DNA of 64,000 nt from Ridgeia piscesae (taxonomy: Eukaryota > Annelida > Polychaeta > Sabellida > Siboglinidae): assembly GCA_025642075.2 (NCBI GenBank), contig JAODUO010000947.1, positions 85,001-149,000 of the forward strand, in the 5' to 3' direction. Below are positions 1 through 11,317 of the stretch, piece by piece. Below the pieces are notes generated by a model. The model worked only from the letters and a program-made list of their open reading frames with translations. It was not told where the DNA came from and ran no database searches. A program made the position numbers and the translations under genes. Numbering within the stretch: position 1 is the stretch's first letter; the number at the start of each line of letters is the position of its first letter.

Positions 1-248
1 TCACCGTAAACTAGTGATATCATAAATCCTGATTAACATAACGCCGATAACAAGGATTTATTCATTGTACTAACTCTCTTACCAACGTGCCAGATGCAAA
101 AAGACTCGGTGCAACAATTGTTGCTTTCTTAGATGCTTCAAACGTCAAATTTCAAACACATTCTGATGTCGTTAAACAGCACCACACTTCACATCCGTGA
201 TATGTTGATGACTTTGTGACAGCACCGCCACTGACACATGTACCGCCG

Positions 249-407
249 CACCACCACCACCACCACCACCACCACCACCACCACCACCACCACCACCACC
301 AACCACCACCACCACCACCACCATCACCACCACCACCACCAACCAACAACAACACTAACACTAACAACACAAGGACAACAACAGGGACAACAACAATAAC
401 AACAGCA
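249..407. repeat. (CAC)n and (AAC)-rich tract in gene 1 intron
   Basis: About 90 bases of CAC/CCA triplets followed by AAC-rich sequence, just upstream of the 450 acceptor. It gives long His, Pro and Trp reading frames that are not genes. Confidence 0.95.
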
Positions 408-449
408 TTGAGAACATTTGTGGATATGAATCCGATTGTTGTCTGGCAG

Positions 450-559
450 ACGTAGACTTCCAGTGTGTGGCGACGTGGAAGGCCGGGTCGGACACGTACT
501 TGTACGGGAAGTTCTCCGGCGACGATGTCCACGACAAGGACGACGCCTACCGGTGCTTT
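450..559 (+). CDS. Gene 1 exon (partial gene, first visible exon)
   Basis: Acceptor TGTCTGGCAG, donor TTT|GTGAGT, phase 1 to 0, 110 nt. It encodes a Cys-x-x-x-Trp segment (FQCVATWKAG) and ends YRCF. This matches gene A exons 7 and 14, whose ends are FYCA and YYCA. It is the fifth exon type of the shared module. Confidence 0.78.
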
Positions 560-3500
560 GTGAGTACACACAACCACACATTGAATGTACATGTAATAAA
601 AAACGAAGTATTGTGTGAATACAACCTTATATTGATAGTAGCTAATAAACTAGCTATAACATATCAAATATCGTATCAATACACTAGTTGTTATTGCATA
701 TAAAGCGCTAGTGTCCTCGTTGTAACTGGCACATCCTTTACGTCGCCAGTTGCCTAACAATAGGTTCGTCAAACCATCAAAATGGATGCGTAGTATATTT
801 GGTTGAAATTCAGACAAAGGTTTTTGGTTCATAAAAACCTGTGACAAAGTTGTTTAACATCACAACTGTACGCGGGCATGTTAGATCTAGGACATGGGAT
901 ACCATAATAGTAATGCAATTTGCACAGGATATTATGTACCTTTAAACACACGTTTTTGCATCGTGATTTCAAATAATTAAACAGTTATACTGTTAACCTG
1001 ACTGCGTGATATAATAACAATAACAACAACAACTATATTTATACACCACAATTCAAAGTAAAACGTTGTGTTTACAAACAACAAATTAATGCAATAAAAC
1101 GTAGATACATCAGAATACCATTATGTTAAATTTTTCTTCCAGATGTACGAGACGTTAGGGTCTCTAGTCCAGCTGGCGGTGTCTGCGGACGCCACCTGTC
1201 GGGGATTGAGGTCACCAAGTGACGGGCCACTCGTGATGGAACTAACAAGAGGTCAGTATGTCCAGCTGTCCACCCAAGCTCTATCTCTCTTGTTTGTCCC
1301 CTTGTCACCGACTATTACCAATTCTCTTGTGTTCATTTAATTTAAAAATGCAACGAAACGCAATCGTCTGCGGCGAGATAAAACGGTAAACAGAACACGT
1401 CGATACAATTTCTCGCCTGTCTGGTGACAGGCGCGCAGTTGTCAAAGAGAATATCGGACTCGGAAATTGCCCAAGGGCTCCAGCTAGAGCAGCCATGTTA
1501 AGTCAGTGGGTAGTCGAGACTAGTGAAGCGCTTTCCGATTGGATTAGCGTCGGAATGCGACAGTGGCGCTTTGTCCTTGCGCACTGAGGAGGAAACGTCC
1601 GTGTCCTTACAACGGAGGTCAATTAGTGTTTGTATAGAGTCGTTATAGGTGCATTGATACGTCTCTGTGCAGTGAATGAAACCTTCCTCTGTATCAGTGT
1701 TTTCGTCATGCTGATGGCATTGGTTGAAAGCGAAAACACGAGGTGGGGCAATGTATTCACATTAGATCTACATAATACACGCGGATCGTTTAAAGTGGAT
1801 CGCGTGTAGAGTAGTAATGTCATTTTGCTCAGCACGTCCGTTTTACTTAGTGATGACTTCACTACAACTAGTGTAAACAAATGCAGTTCGGTATCTGCTT
1901 TAGCTTGTACCTTTCTGATAAAATTCAAATTTGTAATTATAAATTTAGGTTGATTCTACGGAAGTTACAACATGCCTATTAAAAATTCCACACGGACAAT
2001 AGTATATGTTCATAATTGTTGCTTCTAAATTGTAGACGCATCAAGTGAGGTGGCGCCCTCTTGCGTGTTTCCGCGATGGCTGACACGCTCTACGTGGCGA
2101 GATCTCGCGGGAAGGCACGTGTATTCAACCGACGCCAGTGGCGAAGTGTTTAGCGTGGCATTGAGCGGTTCTCCCAAACGCGTGACGAACTCTTACAGAT
2201 GCGTGGACATGCGCACCGGAAACACGTCACAGACGTTGGCTCTCAGCTCCGCATCGGACGACTGGTGAGTGACGTCAGACTAACCTGTTTTCTCTGACCA
2301 CTTTATTATTCTCTCGTCGCTTTGTATAATTAAACAACCAAATTTCTTATAATACAGCAAACATAATTCGACCCACATCGATAGTTCGGTTGCTTTCAAT
2401 ATGAACTGATCTTCCTCTGCTCGCCAGATGGCGTGGCGGATAGGGTATCCCACACGTGACACAGCCGACACATCATCGTCTCTATTCACTGGAGATGTAG
2501 TCTTTCTAATCCAAATCACCTCCTTGATCCATCCTGTAGTCTGCCGATCTCTTTATCAACTACTCCTGGGCTCTCCCAAGTCCCAACCAGTTATGCGCGT
2601 AATCCACTTGTGTAACGTAAATGTCGAGAGAAATACCCGTTGATTCTGGCGTCCCACAAGGCACAGTCTTAGGCCCTTTGCTCTTCTTGTGTCACATAAA
2701 TGACTTACCAACCTCTGTCAAATCTCAAGTCCGCCTCTTTGCAGACGATTGCCTATTATACAGGAAAATACAGACATTCAACGACCATATTTTGCTACAG
2801 AAGGACTTAACGCAACTTGGGAAGTGGGCAAATACCTGGGGGATGAATTTTAATACAAACAAATGTCACATCTTAAGCATAAAAAATAAAACACAATTCT
2901 TCTATAGCCTAAACAATTAAACTCTGGAATATGTAACTACCAACCCGTACCTTGGCATCACCATATCTAATGACTTAAAGTGGCACTCACACATTTCTAC
3001 AATAACCAAAAAAAGCAAATAGCACACTTGGCTTCCTAAGACGAAATATACGCAGATGCCCCATTAACAGCAAACGGACGGCATACATTGCCCTTGTGCG
3101 CGCTGTCTTAGAATACGGAGCCATAGTGTGGGACCCATACCATCGGGGGGACATAGACAAATTAGAACAAATTCAACACCGTGCAGCTCGCTTCATCACT
3201 GGAGACTACCGCTCTAGACACCCAGGATCTGTCACAACCATGCTCACCAACCTTAACCTCGACACATTAGACAATAGACGACGCGACCAAAGACTAAAAT
3301 TCATGTACAGAACTGTTAGAGGATCTATCCCAGCTCTCCCCACTGAAACATTCTTCCGGCCCCAAAAAACAAACAAAAGACACATTAAGCCTAAACATTT
3401 CCCGACCATGTATCCTCAAATTTTGTCCAACAACTAACAACCAACAACACCAGATGTTTTATAGTACCCACAGCCCACACTGAACAATTTAAGAATTCAT

Positions 3501-6500
3501 TTTTTGTAAAAACAAAAACAATAGCCGACTGGAATCAACTAAACGAGTCGCAGGTCCAGGCTGAAACCATAACTGATTTCAGTCGCCTGACCTGCGGCTC
3601 AAACACTCAATAACATGCGCACACACCCCGTCGTATATAATAGCCACTATTGGCTTCTTTACGACGTATCCCATTCAGATTCAGTACTTGTGGTTACTGG
3701 GAGAGAGTTGTGCTACGGCGATAGAATGAGTATTGAGGTCGGTCTGTCATCGCGACTGTCGCATCAGCGATACCCTCGCAGTAATATCGCAACATTACTA
3801 TAAGAGCGACACATGCTTATATTTCAATGTTACCTGAGCTGGAAATAGTATAAAAATCAGTCCATACTACAACTTACGGGTGCGTCAAAGCTTAGATTAG
3901 GAATTAGTAGCTTAACTTTGGTCTCATAAGTTCGCAAAGTCCTTAATAATGGTATGCATATTGTTTCGGTACAAACCAATCCCAACCAATGCGATGTGTG
4001 GAGATTGTGATTGTTCTATCAACAATGCCTTCATGTTATCGTTAGTTTACATTAACACCCTGGTGGTGTCAGTGTAGCAATTTAATTTATCGATGTACAT
4101 GGCAACGACAACCCCCTCCCCGTTTTCTGGTCATCCCGTTACACTAATTTGTGGTTTGACGTAATGTAGCTAGTAAAAAAAATTCTGCTCCTTAATGTGT
4201 ATGGAAAACAAGTTTACCATTTGACATTAAATTAAACACGTCTCCAATTTGTAACCCAAACCAAGTATATCCTGGTGAATATAATAGTTCGTCAGAAAAA
4301 TAAAGAACTCCTGATGTTGGCTCATAGCTAAAACACATTTTCATCGAGTCATGATTTGGCGCGTAACTAAACACGAGCTTTCCTTGGTTCATAATTTGTC
4401 GCGATGCGGATCGAGACGTAGCTCTCAACAAACTTGTATCCGGTTACTCGTAACATCAAATAAACCAATCACAATTCAGGCAAACCAGACATTTTAATCT
4501 CGTTTCCCCGCTGAGTTTATATCCTGTCATTTCCGATGTTTGTATTTTTGCATGCACACGTAAATATGCGGGCATGCCTATAATACTGATCTATCGTCGC
4601 CATTGATAGGATGTTTGACGTCCTGTTAAGTTTGTTATTGACAAAAAAGGTGGATTTAAAATTACAACGCGTAATTTGTGGAAACACTCTGGTTGTTAAT
4701 ACTCGTTTCTGGTTGACAGGAAATGTAATTTGGCTGGATGTCGAACAAATGAAGATCCATTTTTTTTCTGATTTGCAAAATAGCAATGTCGCCAACATTA
4801 GGAACATTATGATTATTGGAAATATTCAACGACTGCTTTTTAAATAAATGTGGATGTTACAAATTATATGCCCAACGCATGCAGTTATCAGTGGAGAAAA
4901 TACAGCGCAATTGTAGAAAAACGTTGACGTTGCTACCATGTTGTGAATTAATGAGTAGGAACAAACGTTGCTATGGTGACGATGACGATGACAACATAAT
5001 AATGAACAATAATTAAGGACTCGTCTCATTTTCAGCGACTTGTCCTCTGCTGTTAGAAACCCTGGGGCAATGTCTTCCTTATTTCTATCTATTTCGCCGT
5101 GAGAAACGCATTATGTATATTAACTATAGTAATTTTCCTGTTCTTTTGCAGCCAAGTTCGATATCAGTGCATCAAGATTATAAGAAGACATCGCAACGTA
5201 TTAGAAATTCACAAAGGTACGTTACACACTTATCAAGACATATTTATAAATTCAATTCACAAAGGTACGCTACGCACTTCTCATGACATATTTATGAATT
5301 CTCAAAGGTACGTTACACACTTATCAAGACATATTTATAAATTCAATTCACAAAGGTACGCTACGCACTTCTCATGACATATTTATGAATTCTCAAAGGT
5401 ACGTTACACACTTCTCATGACATATTTAGAGATCCACAAAGGTACGTTACACACTTCTCATGACATTTAGAAATTCAAAAAGGTATGTTACACACTACTC
5501 AAGACATATTTAGAAATTAAATTCACAAAGGTACGCTCCGTACTTCTCATGACATATTTAGACATTCACAAAGGTACGTTACACACTTCTCATGACATAT
5601 TAAGAAATTCAATTCATAAAGGTACGCTACGCACTTCTCATGAGAAATTTATAAATTCACAAAGGTACGTACACTTCGTTGACTTGTGATAAGCTATATG
5701 CACGTTTTCGCAACAAATTGGGCTAGCGTATTTACAGTAGTTGTATCCAATATGGATAGTGATTATTGTGTTTAGTCTGGATTAACCAATATAGTTAGTG
5801 ATGTTGTTGTCTTGTTTGCGTTAACCAATGTCCTTGTTTCTCAGGACGTTACGTTGATAGCGCCAGCGAAGTGTGCTCGCAACAAGGTCTAGCAACGGCC
5901 AGTGTACACACTATCATACGTAAGCATACAACAAGTACACAGTTTCTTCAGACACAGACGGTATGACGTCAACATCCGTCAGTAACGTTATTGCCTCTAA
6001 ACGACACCACGAAGAAACTAATATTGTAAATTGTTGCTGTCAGTAATTTTCAAGAATTTGTTTAGCTGCTCGACCTAGTTGGCTTTATTTTGATTATAAT
6101 TTAGGATATCGTTTCGACTGTATCTCGCGTTTTACAGCTTGTTTTTATTGTTGTCTCCAGTCGGCATATCAAATGGTGTCCACTTAATACAGTCTTCATC
6201 TGCGCCAATGAAGATGAAGACTTCCATTTTGTGTGTATGCCGTGTATTTTAAATATGAAATAATATTTACATTCAACCGTAGCGGACACACGTGGATGTA
6301 CCTGATCAATCTGAATTGCATTGTTCCGATTCCAATTTGTTCTTTACGTCGATATGCGACCATCCTGTAAAATGAAGAGCATAAATGTAGTTTTGTTTAT
6401 GTCATCACAATGGACACTAAAGGGAAAGTTCTTGCCAACTGATGACGGGCCACTCCTCAGTGTGTTCCTGACATGACTAACACACTGTCGGCGCCGACGT

Positions 6501-9253
6501 TTAATGGTCGTGTCTTCTTCCAGCCACGCGTCTAGCAAGCGCGCGGTGTCCATACATAGGCAAGTACCTGATGGAGCCGGGCCGCTCAACGTGCAAAGTG
6601 GACGTGGTCAGTGGCTGTGACGACGTCGCGCACATCTCCATTGTGTCGTCCTGCGTCCCACGTCCAGGTGAGTTGCTGTAGAACGTGTCATCTCATATTT
6701 CCCTTTCTTCCGAGTAACTGGGTATGGAACACGTCGCTCAGGCGTTTGGTGTTGAGATGTATAGGTTGGGCGAAATTATTTACAAAATATCTTACTTCGA
6801 ACTTCATTATGTGTATGTTTGTGCATTAGAACACGTTAATTAAACTACAAACAGTGCAAGTAAAGCGTGTCATGGCACATTTCACGGTTGGGTTATCTAA
6901 TCTAATTATGCGGCAAGTGTGAACACTGACTCAACGAGTACATATTATGCTAAGTTCGAATATATTCAATACAATATGATATATTTTATAAATGCTGGGG
7001 TGAGTTTGGTTGGACAACGGACCATTGAAAAACCCAACCTGTTTCATCGTAAACCGAAATGGTAAGACACTCTATTCCGTCACTGAAATTGAATGCGTAT
7101 TTGTATTGTACAGTGGGACACCTAGAATGTCTGCAAACGTGGACTGAAGACAACCGGAAGTACGTCATCGCTAGACGTCTACGAAATGGATCTCCCGGCA
7201 CTGGGGCCAATTGCTTTGTGAGTGGTCGTTATTTAACTTTGTAAGGTAAAGAGGGGTGACTCAAGGCATTTAATGACTGTGACTTATGTCACGACTACAT
7301 TGCCTTGCATTTAATCACTCCCATTCATCACCTGTTCCAGGAAAACAATAATAAACATGGGACTATCATTAATCACTAAAAATAAACGTTTATTAAATAA
7401 GTTAATCAAGCCTTTGCCGTTCTGTGACCTTTTCACATTTCAACAAATTACCATTTTACCCAATGAAGATCGATGCTAGTTTTTTCGCCAGGTCGACATG
7501 AACTTTAATCTTTTATCAGTTTGAATCACAGACATTTGTCATTAGCGCCATTAGACCTATTTATACATTATGCTAATGCTGTCGCTGTAGGAATGTAGGC
7601 GGAATGAAATTGGCACTGCCGGCGCTCGTTAATGCGAGATAGATTGCCTAACACCTGCAAAATGACAGGTGAAATTAGAAGTTCGCGTGGAGCTTGGTAG
7701 TAAAGAACTGAATATTTGTTATCGTGCTGCAATGGATTGTTAATGTTTAAAACATGTGCTTTCAATTATACTTTCAAAATAAGCACGTTGAGTGTATTTA
7801 GTGCATAGCGCGTTAGGGCAACGCGGAATTAATTGTTTGTTTTTATCGTTTTAAATGAAACAACAACATCTCGAATTATTATATAACATTATTGCAATGG
7901 GACAAAGCAAAACAATAAGCCTTTTGCTTGAGTGAAGGACTTTGTAAAACGTGGATTTAACACCTGTACTCTGATATTCGTGTACACAATGCAGTCGAAA
8001 TTGGACCACACAATTAAGTAACCTTATGGAAATCCGAAATTAATTATATAACAGTAAAGATTATGAAATTAATTCGGCTAAAACTGTCACCTTGTTATTC
8101 GTGCCACTCTAGTCCACGCCTGCTTGTCACTCTAGTCCACTCCCAATGGTCACCTTAATCCAGGGATGACATTAATACCTATAGGTTCCAGTGTACACGT
8201 ATTGAGAATTGTGCATCTTGGTGGAATATTCATTTTTATGGATTATATGGCGGTGCGGAATTAGGGGGATTTCTGGGCAACTAGAAAACACCACACACTG
8301 TGTAGTGTTTGCCTATTTTGTTTTCTAGACCACTTTGTTTCTTTCACAGAGCTTTGAACACAAAGGAGGGACTCTGCGGTTTACTTTGGATCGTCTGTGC
8401 AACCACGGAGCGCCGAGCATATTTAACGGCGCCTTCAGATATACGCTGCAAGATCAACCAGGTACAACAACAACAACAACATGATGATAATAATAACAAT
8501 AACCGTGGTCGTTGTTTAAGGTCTGGCTGTTAGCTGGGGTCGCGAAATGCTGTTGGCCTCTCCGCTGTTGTAGCGGTTCTCCAGTATCGCCCTCTGGCGA
8601 ATATGCGAAAACTAGCGGCGCCACATGTGGGATAAAACGAACGTAAACTAATTCATAAAATTACAGTAGGTATATATGTACCTTTTGTTACGATTAAATG
8701 TCGATAAGGTTATTATACACTAAATTCAAGTGAGATATAGAGTTCAAATGCACATGTAATTTGCATTACATTGGATGGCTCGATCCAACTAATTCGGTTA
8801 GTTCTAGTTTATTGTCGCCTTTGGCTTTGCGAAATATTTCTATGTGTTAAAACAATGTTGATCCACTAATTACGACAGGGCCTATGTAAACTTTATTATT
8901 AGCTCTACATTTATTGACACTATCATACCACAGTTATCTTTTTGAAACACTGACAGCTATGTTATGCCTGTATCCTTCGTCTGTTGAACACTGAACATAT
9001 TTATACAGAGGCCTGCGATGTCATGACGACAACGAGAACAATATACGAGACACCAAAAAAGAAGGAACGAGCGCCGCAAACGAAATACATTCGCAACCTA
9101 AAGGTCAAAGACTATAACGAAACAAAACCGGGCGAAGACGCGGGGAAGAACGCGTCCTATTCGTCTTGTGGTGACCACACGATACGTCGGATCACAGCCT
9201 CGTTGTGGTACATTCACGCGACCGCCATTGTACTACTATTCGCGTGCAGGTGA
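450..9253 (+). CDS. Gene 1: cysteine-rich modular surface protein, 3' part (9 exons, GPI-like end)
   Basis: Spliced gene read from exon/intron boundaries, with exons 450-559, 1143-1251, 2036-2264, 5152-5216, 5845-5919, 6524-6667, 7114-7217, 8350-8461 and 9009-9253. All join in frame (phases 1-0-1-2-1-1-1-0-1) into about 396 residues ending in TGA. The 5' end is missing because the first visible exon opens in phase 1. The product has the end of one cysteine-rich module (first two exons) and then one whole module: a CVFPRWL start, a CPYIGKY exon and a phase-0 exon pair. A Lys/Thr-rich stretch and a hydrophobic C-terminus follow. Modules match those of genes A and B in order and intron phase, so the three are paralogues. 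The module resembles DUF7042-7045 ectodomains by memory only. The end looks like a GPI-anchor signal, which implies an outer-surface protein. Function unknown. Confidence 0.8.
1143..1251 (+). CDS. Gene 1 exon (module end)
   Basis: Acceptor TTTTTCTTCCAG, donor G|GTCAGT, phase 0 to 1, 109 nt. It encodes MYETLGSLVQLAVSADATC and ends VMELTR. Position and phase match the RYK exons of genes A and B (exons 8 and 15), the last exon type of a module. Confidence 0.75.
2036..2264 (+). CDS. Gene 1 exon (module start, C-x-FP)
   Basis: Acceptor TAAATTGTAG, donor CTG|GTGAGT, phase 1 to 2, 229 nt. It contains SCVFPRWL, then WRDLAGRHVY and SYRCVDM. It corresponds to gene A exon 3 plus the first part of exon 4 joined in one exon. 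The C-x-FP start followed by W-x-DL is what recalls the DUF7044-type fold. Confidence 0.8.
2621..3615 (+). mobile_element. Decayed, 5'-truncated non-LTR retrotransposon (reverse transcriptase remnant)
   Basis: Frames give the hallmark SGVPQGTVLGPLLF and RLFADDCLLYR (the FADD catalytic motif), then WGMNFNTNKCH. After a frameshift near 3000 come ALVRAVLEYGAIVWDPYH and the HRAARFITGDY C-terminal region of jockey/CR1/L2-type elements, ending near TDFSRLTCGS. Several frameshifts and stops make it dead. It sits in the gene 1 intron 2265-5151. The 5' end is truncated near the SGVPQG motif, and I see no clear target duplication. Confidence 0.88.
5152..5216 (+). CDS. Gene 1 exon (65 nt) bordering a donor-copying minisatellite
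   Basis: Acceptor TTCTTTTGCAG, donor ACAAAG|GTACGT, phase 2 to 1. It encodes QVRYQCIKIIRRHRNVLEIH, the counterpart of the SCFRTQMMRNG part of gene A exon 4. The end of the exon and its donor are repeated about ten more times downstream to about 5670. The second donor copy, 48 nt on at 5265, is also in frame and open. Confidence 0.7.
5205..5672 (+). repeat. Minisatellite carrying about 11 copies of an exon end plus splice donor
   Basis: About 11 copies of a 40-50 base unit. Its core is a TTCACAAAG-like exon end followed by GTACGTTACACACTTCTC and a CATGACATATTTA spacer. The first copy is the true end of exon 5152-5216. Later copies vary by small changes such as GTACGC or GTATGT. Confidence 0.9.
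5845..5919 (+). CDS. Gene 1 exon (75 nt)
   Basis: Acceptor TTGTTTCTCAG, donor C|GTAAGC, phase 1 to 1. It encodes GRYVDSASEVCSQQGLATAS and ends HTII. The single Cys and spacing match gene A exons 5 (DDAKNCPAV) and 12 (TAEDCMNTV). Confidence 0.72.
6524..6667 (+). CDS. Gene 1 exon (central CPY-x-x-GKY)
   Basis: Acceptor TGTCTTCTTCCAG, donor CAG|GTGAGT, phase 1 to 1, 144 nt. It encodes ARCPYIGKYLMEPG, then STCKVDVVSGCDD and SSC. It matches gene A exon 6 (CPFADGKYQVTYS) and exon 13 (CPFPKGTYGLTYS). Confidence 0.8.
7114..7217 (+). CDS. Gene 1 exon (LECLQTW...NCF)
   Basis: Acceptor TATTGTACAG, donor TTT|GTGAGT, phase 1 to 0, 104 nt. It encodes GHLECLQTWTEDNRKYVIAR and ends GANCF. Same exon type as 450-559, so the gene carries at least two modules. 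Confidence 0.78.
8350..8461 (+). CDS. Gene 1 exon (module end, second copy)
   Basis: Acceptor TTCTTTCACAG, donor CAG|GTACAA, phase 0 to 1, 112 nt. It encodes SFEHKGGTLRFTLDRLCNHG. Same slot and phase as exon 1143-1251 and as exons 8/15 of genes A/B. The donor is followed by a short (CAA)n run. Confidence 0.75.
9009..9253 (+). CDS. Gene 1 last exon: basic stalk and GPI-like hydrophobic tail
   Basis: Acceptor ATTTATACAG, phase 1, stop TGA at 9251-9253. It encodes a Lys/Thr/Asn-rich hydrophilic stretch, then SLWYIHATAIVLLFACR and stop. A hydrophobic segment of about 15 residues right at the C-terminus with no cytoplasmic tail is typical of a GPI-anchor signal; a very short membrane anchor is the alternative. 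A weak donor (AG|GTGACA) overlaps the stop, so further exons are not fully excluded. AATAAA hexamers occur near 9965 and 10154. Confidence 0.72.
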
Positions 9254-10599
9254 CAAATACTTCACTGTGTCAGTCGGACATACCACTACTGCGTGAAGAC
9301 ACTTTCGACAATGACCAGTCGCAAGACAAAGACGTCCTGAATGCACGATATTAACACCATAACAAGTCGGTCAAACGTATTTAAAACCGTGCAAGACGAG
9401 TGTTGGATAAATATTCATCATTCGTACAAGAACACTCACCTAATTGAATTATTTCGTAATCCAAGCGAACACATCAAAAAGAAATATGCGGTTTTGAGAT
9501 CGAATGGTACGCATAAAACGTTTATATCCATGTGTTATAATCGTATTTCAAGAAAACATTGCGCGTGCTACACTCCATTCCACAAGTATTAACTCGAACC
9601 GGAAAAATAAGGGATAATCGTTGAAAAGCACTGATGACGTCGCGTGTTGTCGTAAAACAAGACTTGACTAATGTAAACGAAACGTCTCAGGCCGGGGCAG
9701 TGTGATTGGTTAGCTACAACCAACACTGTGGCTTGTGTACGGACACACAATAAGACGCTTTATGTGAAAGGATGTTGTCAACTGGTAACATATCACCTGA
9801 CGTAGGCAAGTCAGTAGGTCGACTACGTACTATTTTCATATGTACTCTGTTCTTGTGCATAAGCAGCTGCTTGAGAACTGTGGATGTATATATCTTGTAC
9901 ATAATTCCGCTTTTTGCATTTCCAATGAAACGCTGTATGTATATCTTGCTTGTAATCTACGGTTAATAAATTATCACAGAATCAACACAAACGATTTGAT
10001 GATGATGGCAGAACAATGTGCTAATTCACCAGCATGCATTTTGGACCATGATTAGTTGGTAGTTATAACGAATCATCGATAACTTTAAACCGCCTCTGGT
10101 TATATCGTCACAACAATGTATACCTTGTTGCCGACGTTGATTCAAGCCACAAAAAATAAATACTACTATAGCCAAGTAATGATAGGTATGAAAACGAATT
10201 TCTTAATATTGATCTTGACAAAAAGTCCGTCATTCCCCGCCAGCTACTTGTGGGTGGAGGGAAGTAGCAAAAACAAAACGTTTTGAAATGTAGCTGTCGA
10301 TGATTTTGAACACATGCGACGTTAATAATTCAACCACTTTAACCGTTAATTTTCGGATAGAAATTTAACACAAATAGGCGAATTATTACTCTACACACCA
10401 TGTCTGTCAAGACTCCAGAAGGTACTTTTGGAAAATCCGTGGCATAAGGTCACTGGAGCGTGAAATCCAAAATGGCCGCCGCGTATTCGTCTGTATGTTT
10501 GGATCTAGTAGGGCTAGATACTCAAACTTGGAAAAAACATCCACCTGAAATTGACATTCCAGACACGCCTGACATATCTAGTTTATGTTTTGATGTCAT
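9254..10599. other. Intergenic / gene 1 3' flank
   Basis: No gene recognised. It holds likely 3' UTR of gene 1 with AATAAA hexamers. Short open frames here have no codon structure or splice context that I would trust. Confidence 0.5.
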
Positions 10600-10945
10600 A
10601 TTAGATAAGAAATCCAACATGACGATCGTCGACTGCAGAAACACAATCAGCCGTCATTTTCGATCGAAATGAGCTAGAAACTGGATTTTGATGTCCCCTC
10701 AATGGTTATGAGGATCCCCAATCAAATAAATGTTATTTCATGACCATTCAAACTACACATACAGGTCAGAGATCAAGTTAGACATGTTAACATTTACGTT
10801 TTGTGGTCAATAAACGGTATAAAACTGGCACATAGCTAGACGTTTTATCTCAGTGGTAATCACTATAGTTCTGCTGAGATATAATAAAACGGATGAGATT
10901 ATTAACTTTTTATGCTTTTTACTAAGCGCTAAGTCAAGACCAACG
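10600..10945 (+). repeat. Long inverted repeat, left arm
   Basis: About 345 bases matching, with divergence, the reverse complement of 15655-15990. Shared marks are ATCGTCGACTGCAG, GGGGATCC(C/T)C and AATCAAATAAAT. At its outer edge is an open frame (10460-10672) ending TIVDCRNTISRHFRSK. The other arm also encodes TIVDCR-x-TISR before a stop, which suggests the arms include the end of a coding sequence. Confidence 0.72.
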
Positions 10946-11317
10946 GTCAAATGTAGCTAAACATGTACATATTGTATTTTCTTTCTAATATAGAAAACCA
11001 AGAATTGAAAATGACGGTCAACTCATGAAATGTGACACCCGTCACACTGTTAATGTTTAACATAGTATGCCAAACAAAAAATTATTGTAACCATTCAAGT
11101 AATTCATAATAATAAGCACCCGTAATTTATATCTAGCAGGCATATACCCGTACACCAAACTTTCCATCCTACATTTAGCTAACAACGATTTTGACAGTTT
11201 GGAACTTGTGATTTGTGGCAATAGATGACACACATCACCACATATGTTTCGTATCACAACTTCAACTGTATTTGCGCATGGATAGCCTATTGGTAGACGG
11301 GGGTTCAAATAATATTA

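Noticed and set aside
216..455. Poly-His/Pro frame
   Set aside because: Product of the (CAC)n tract in an intron.
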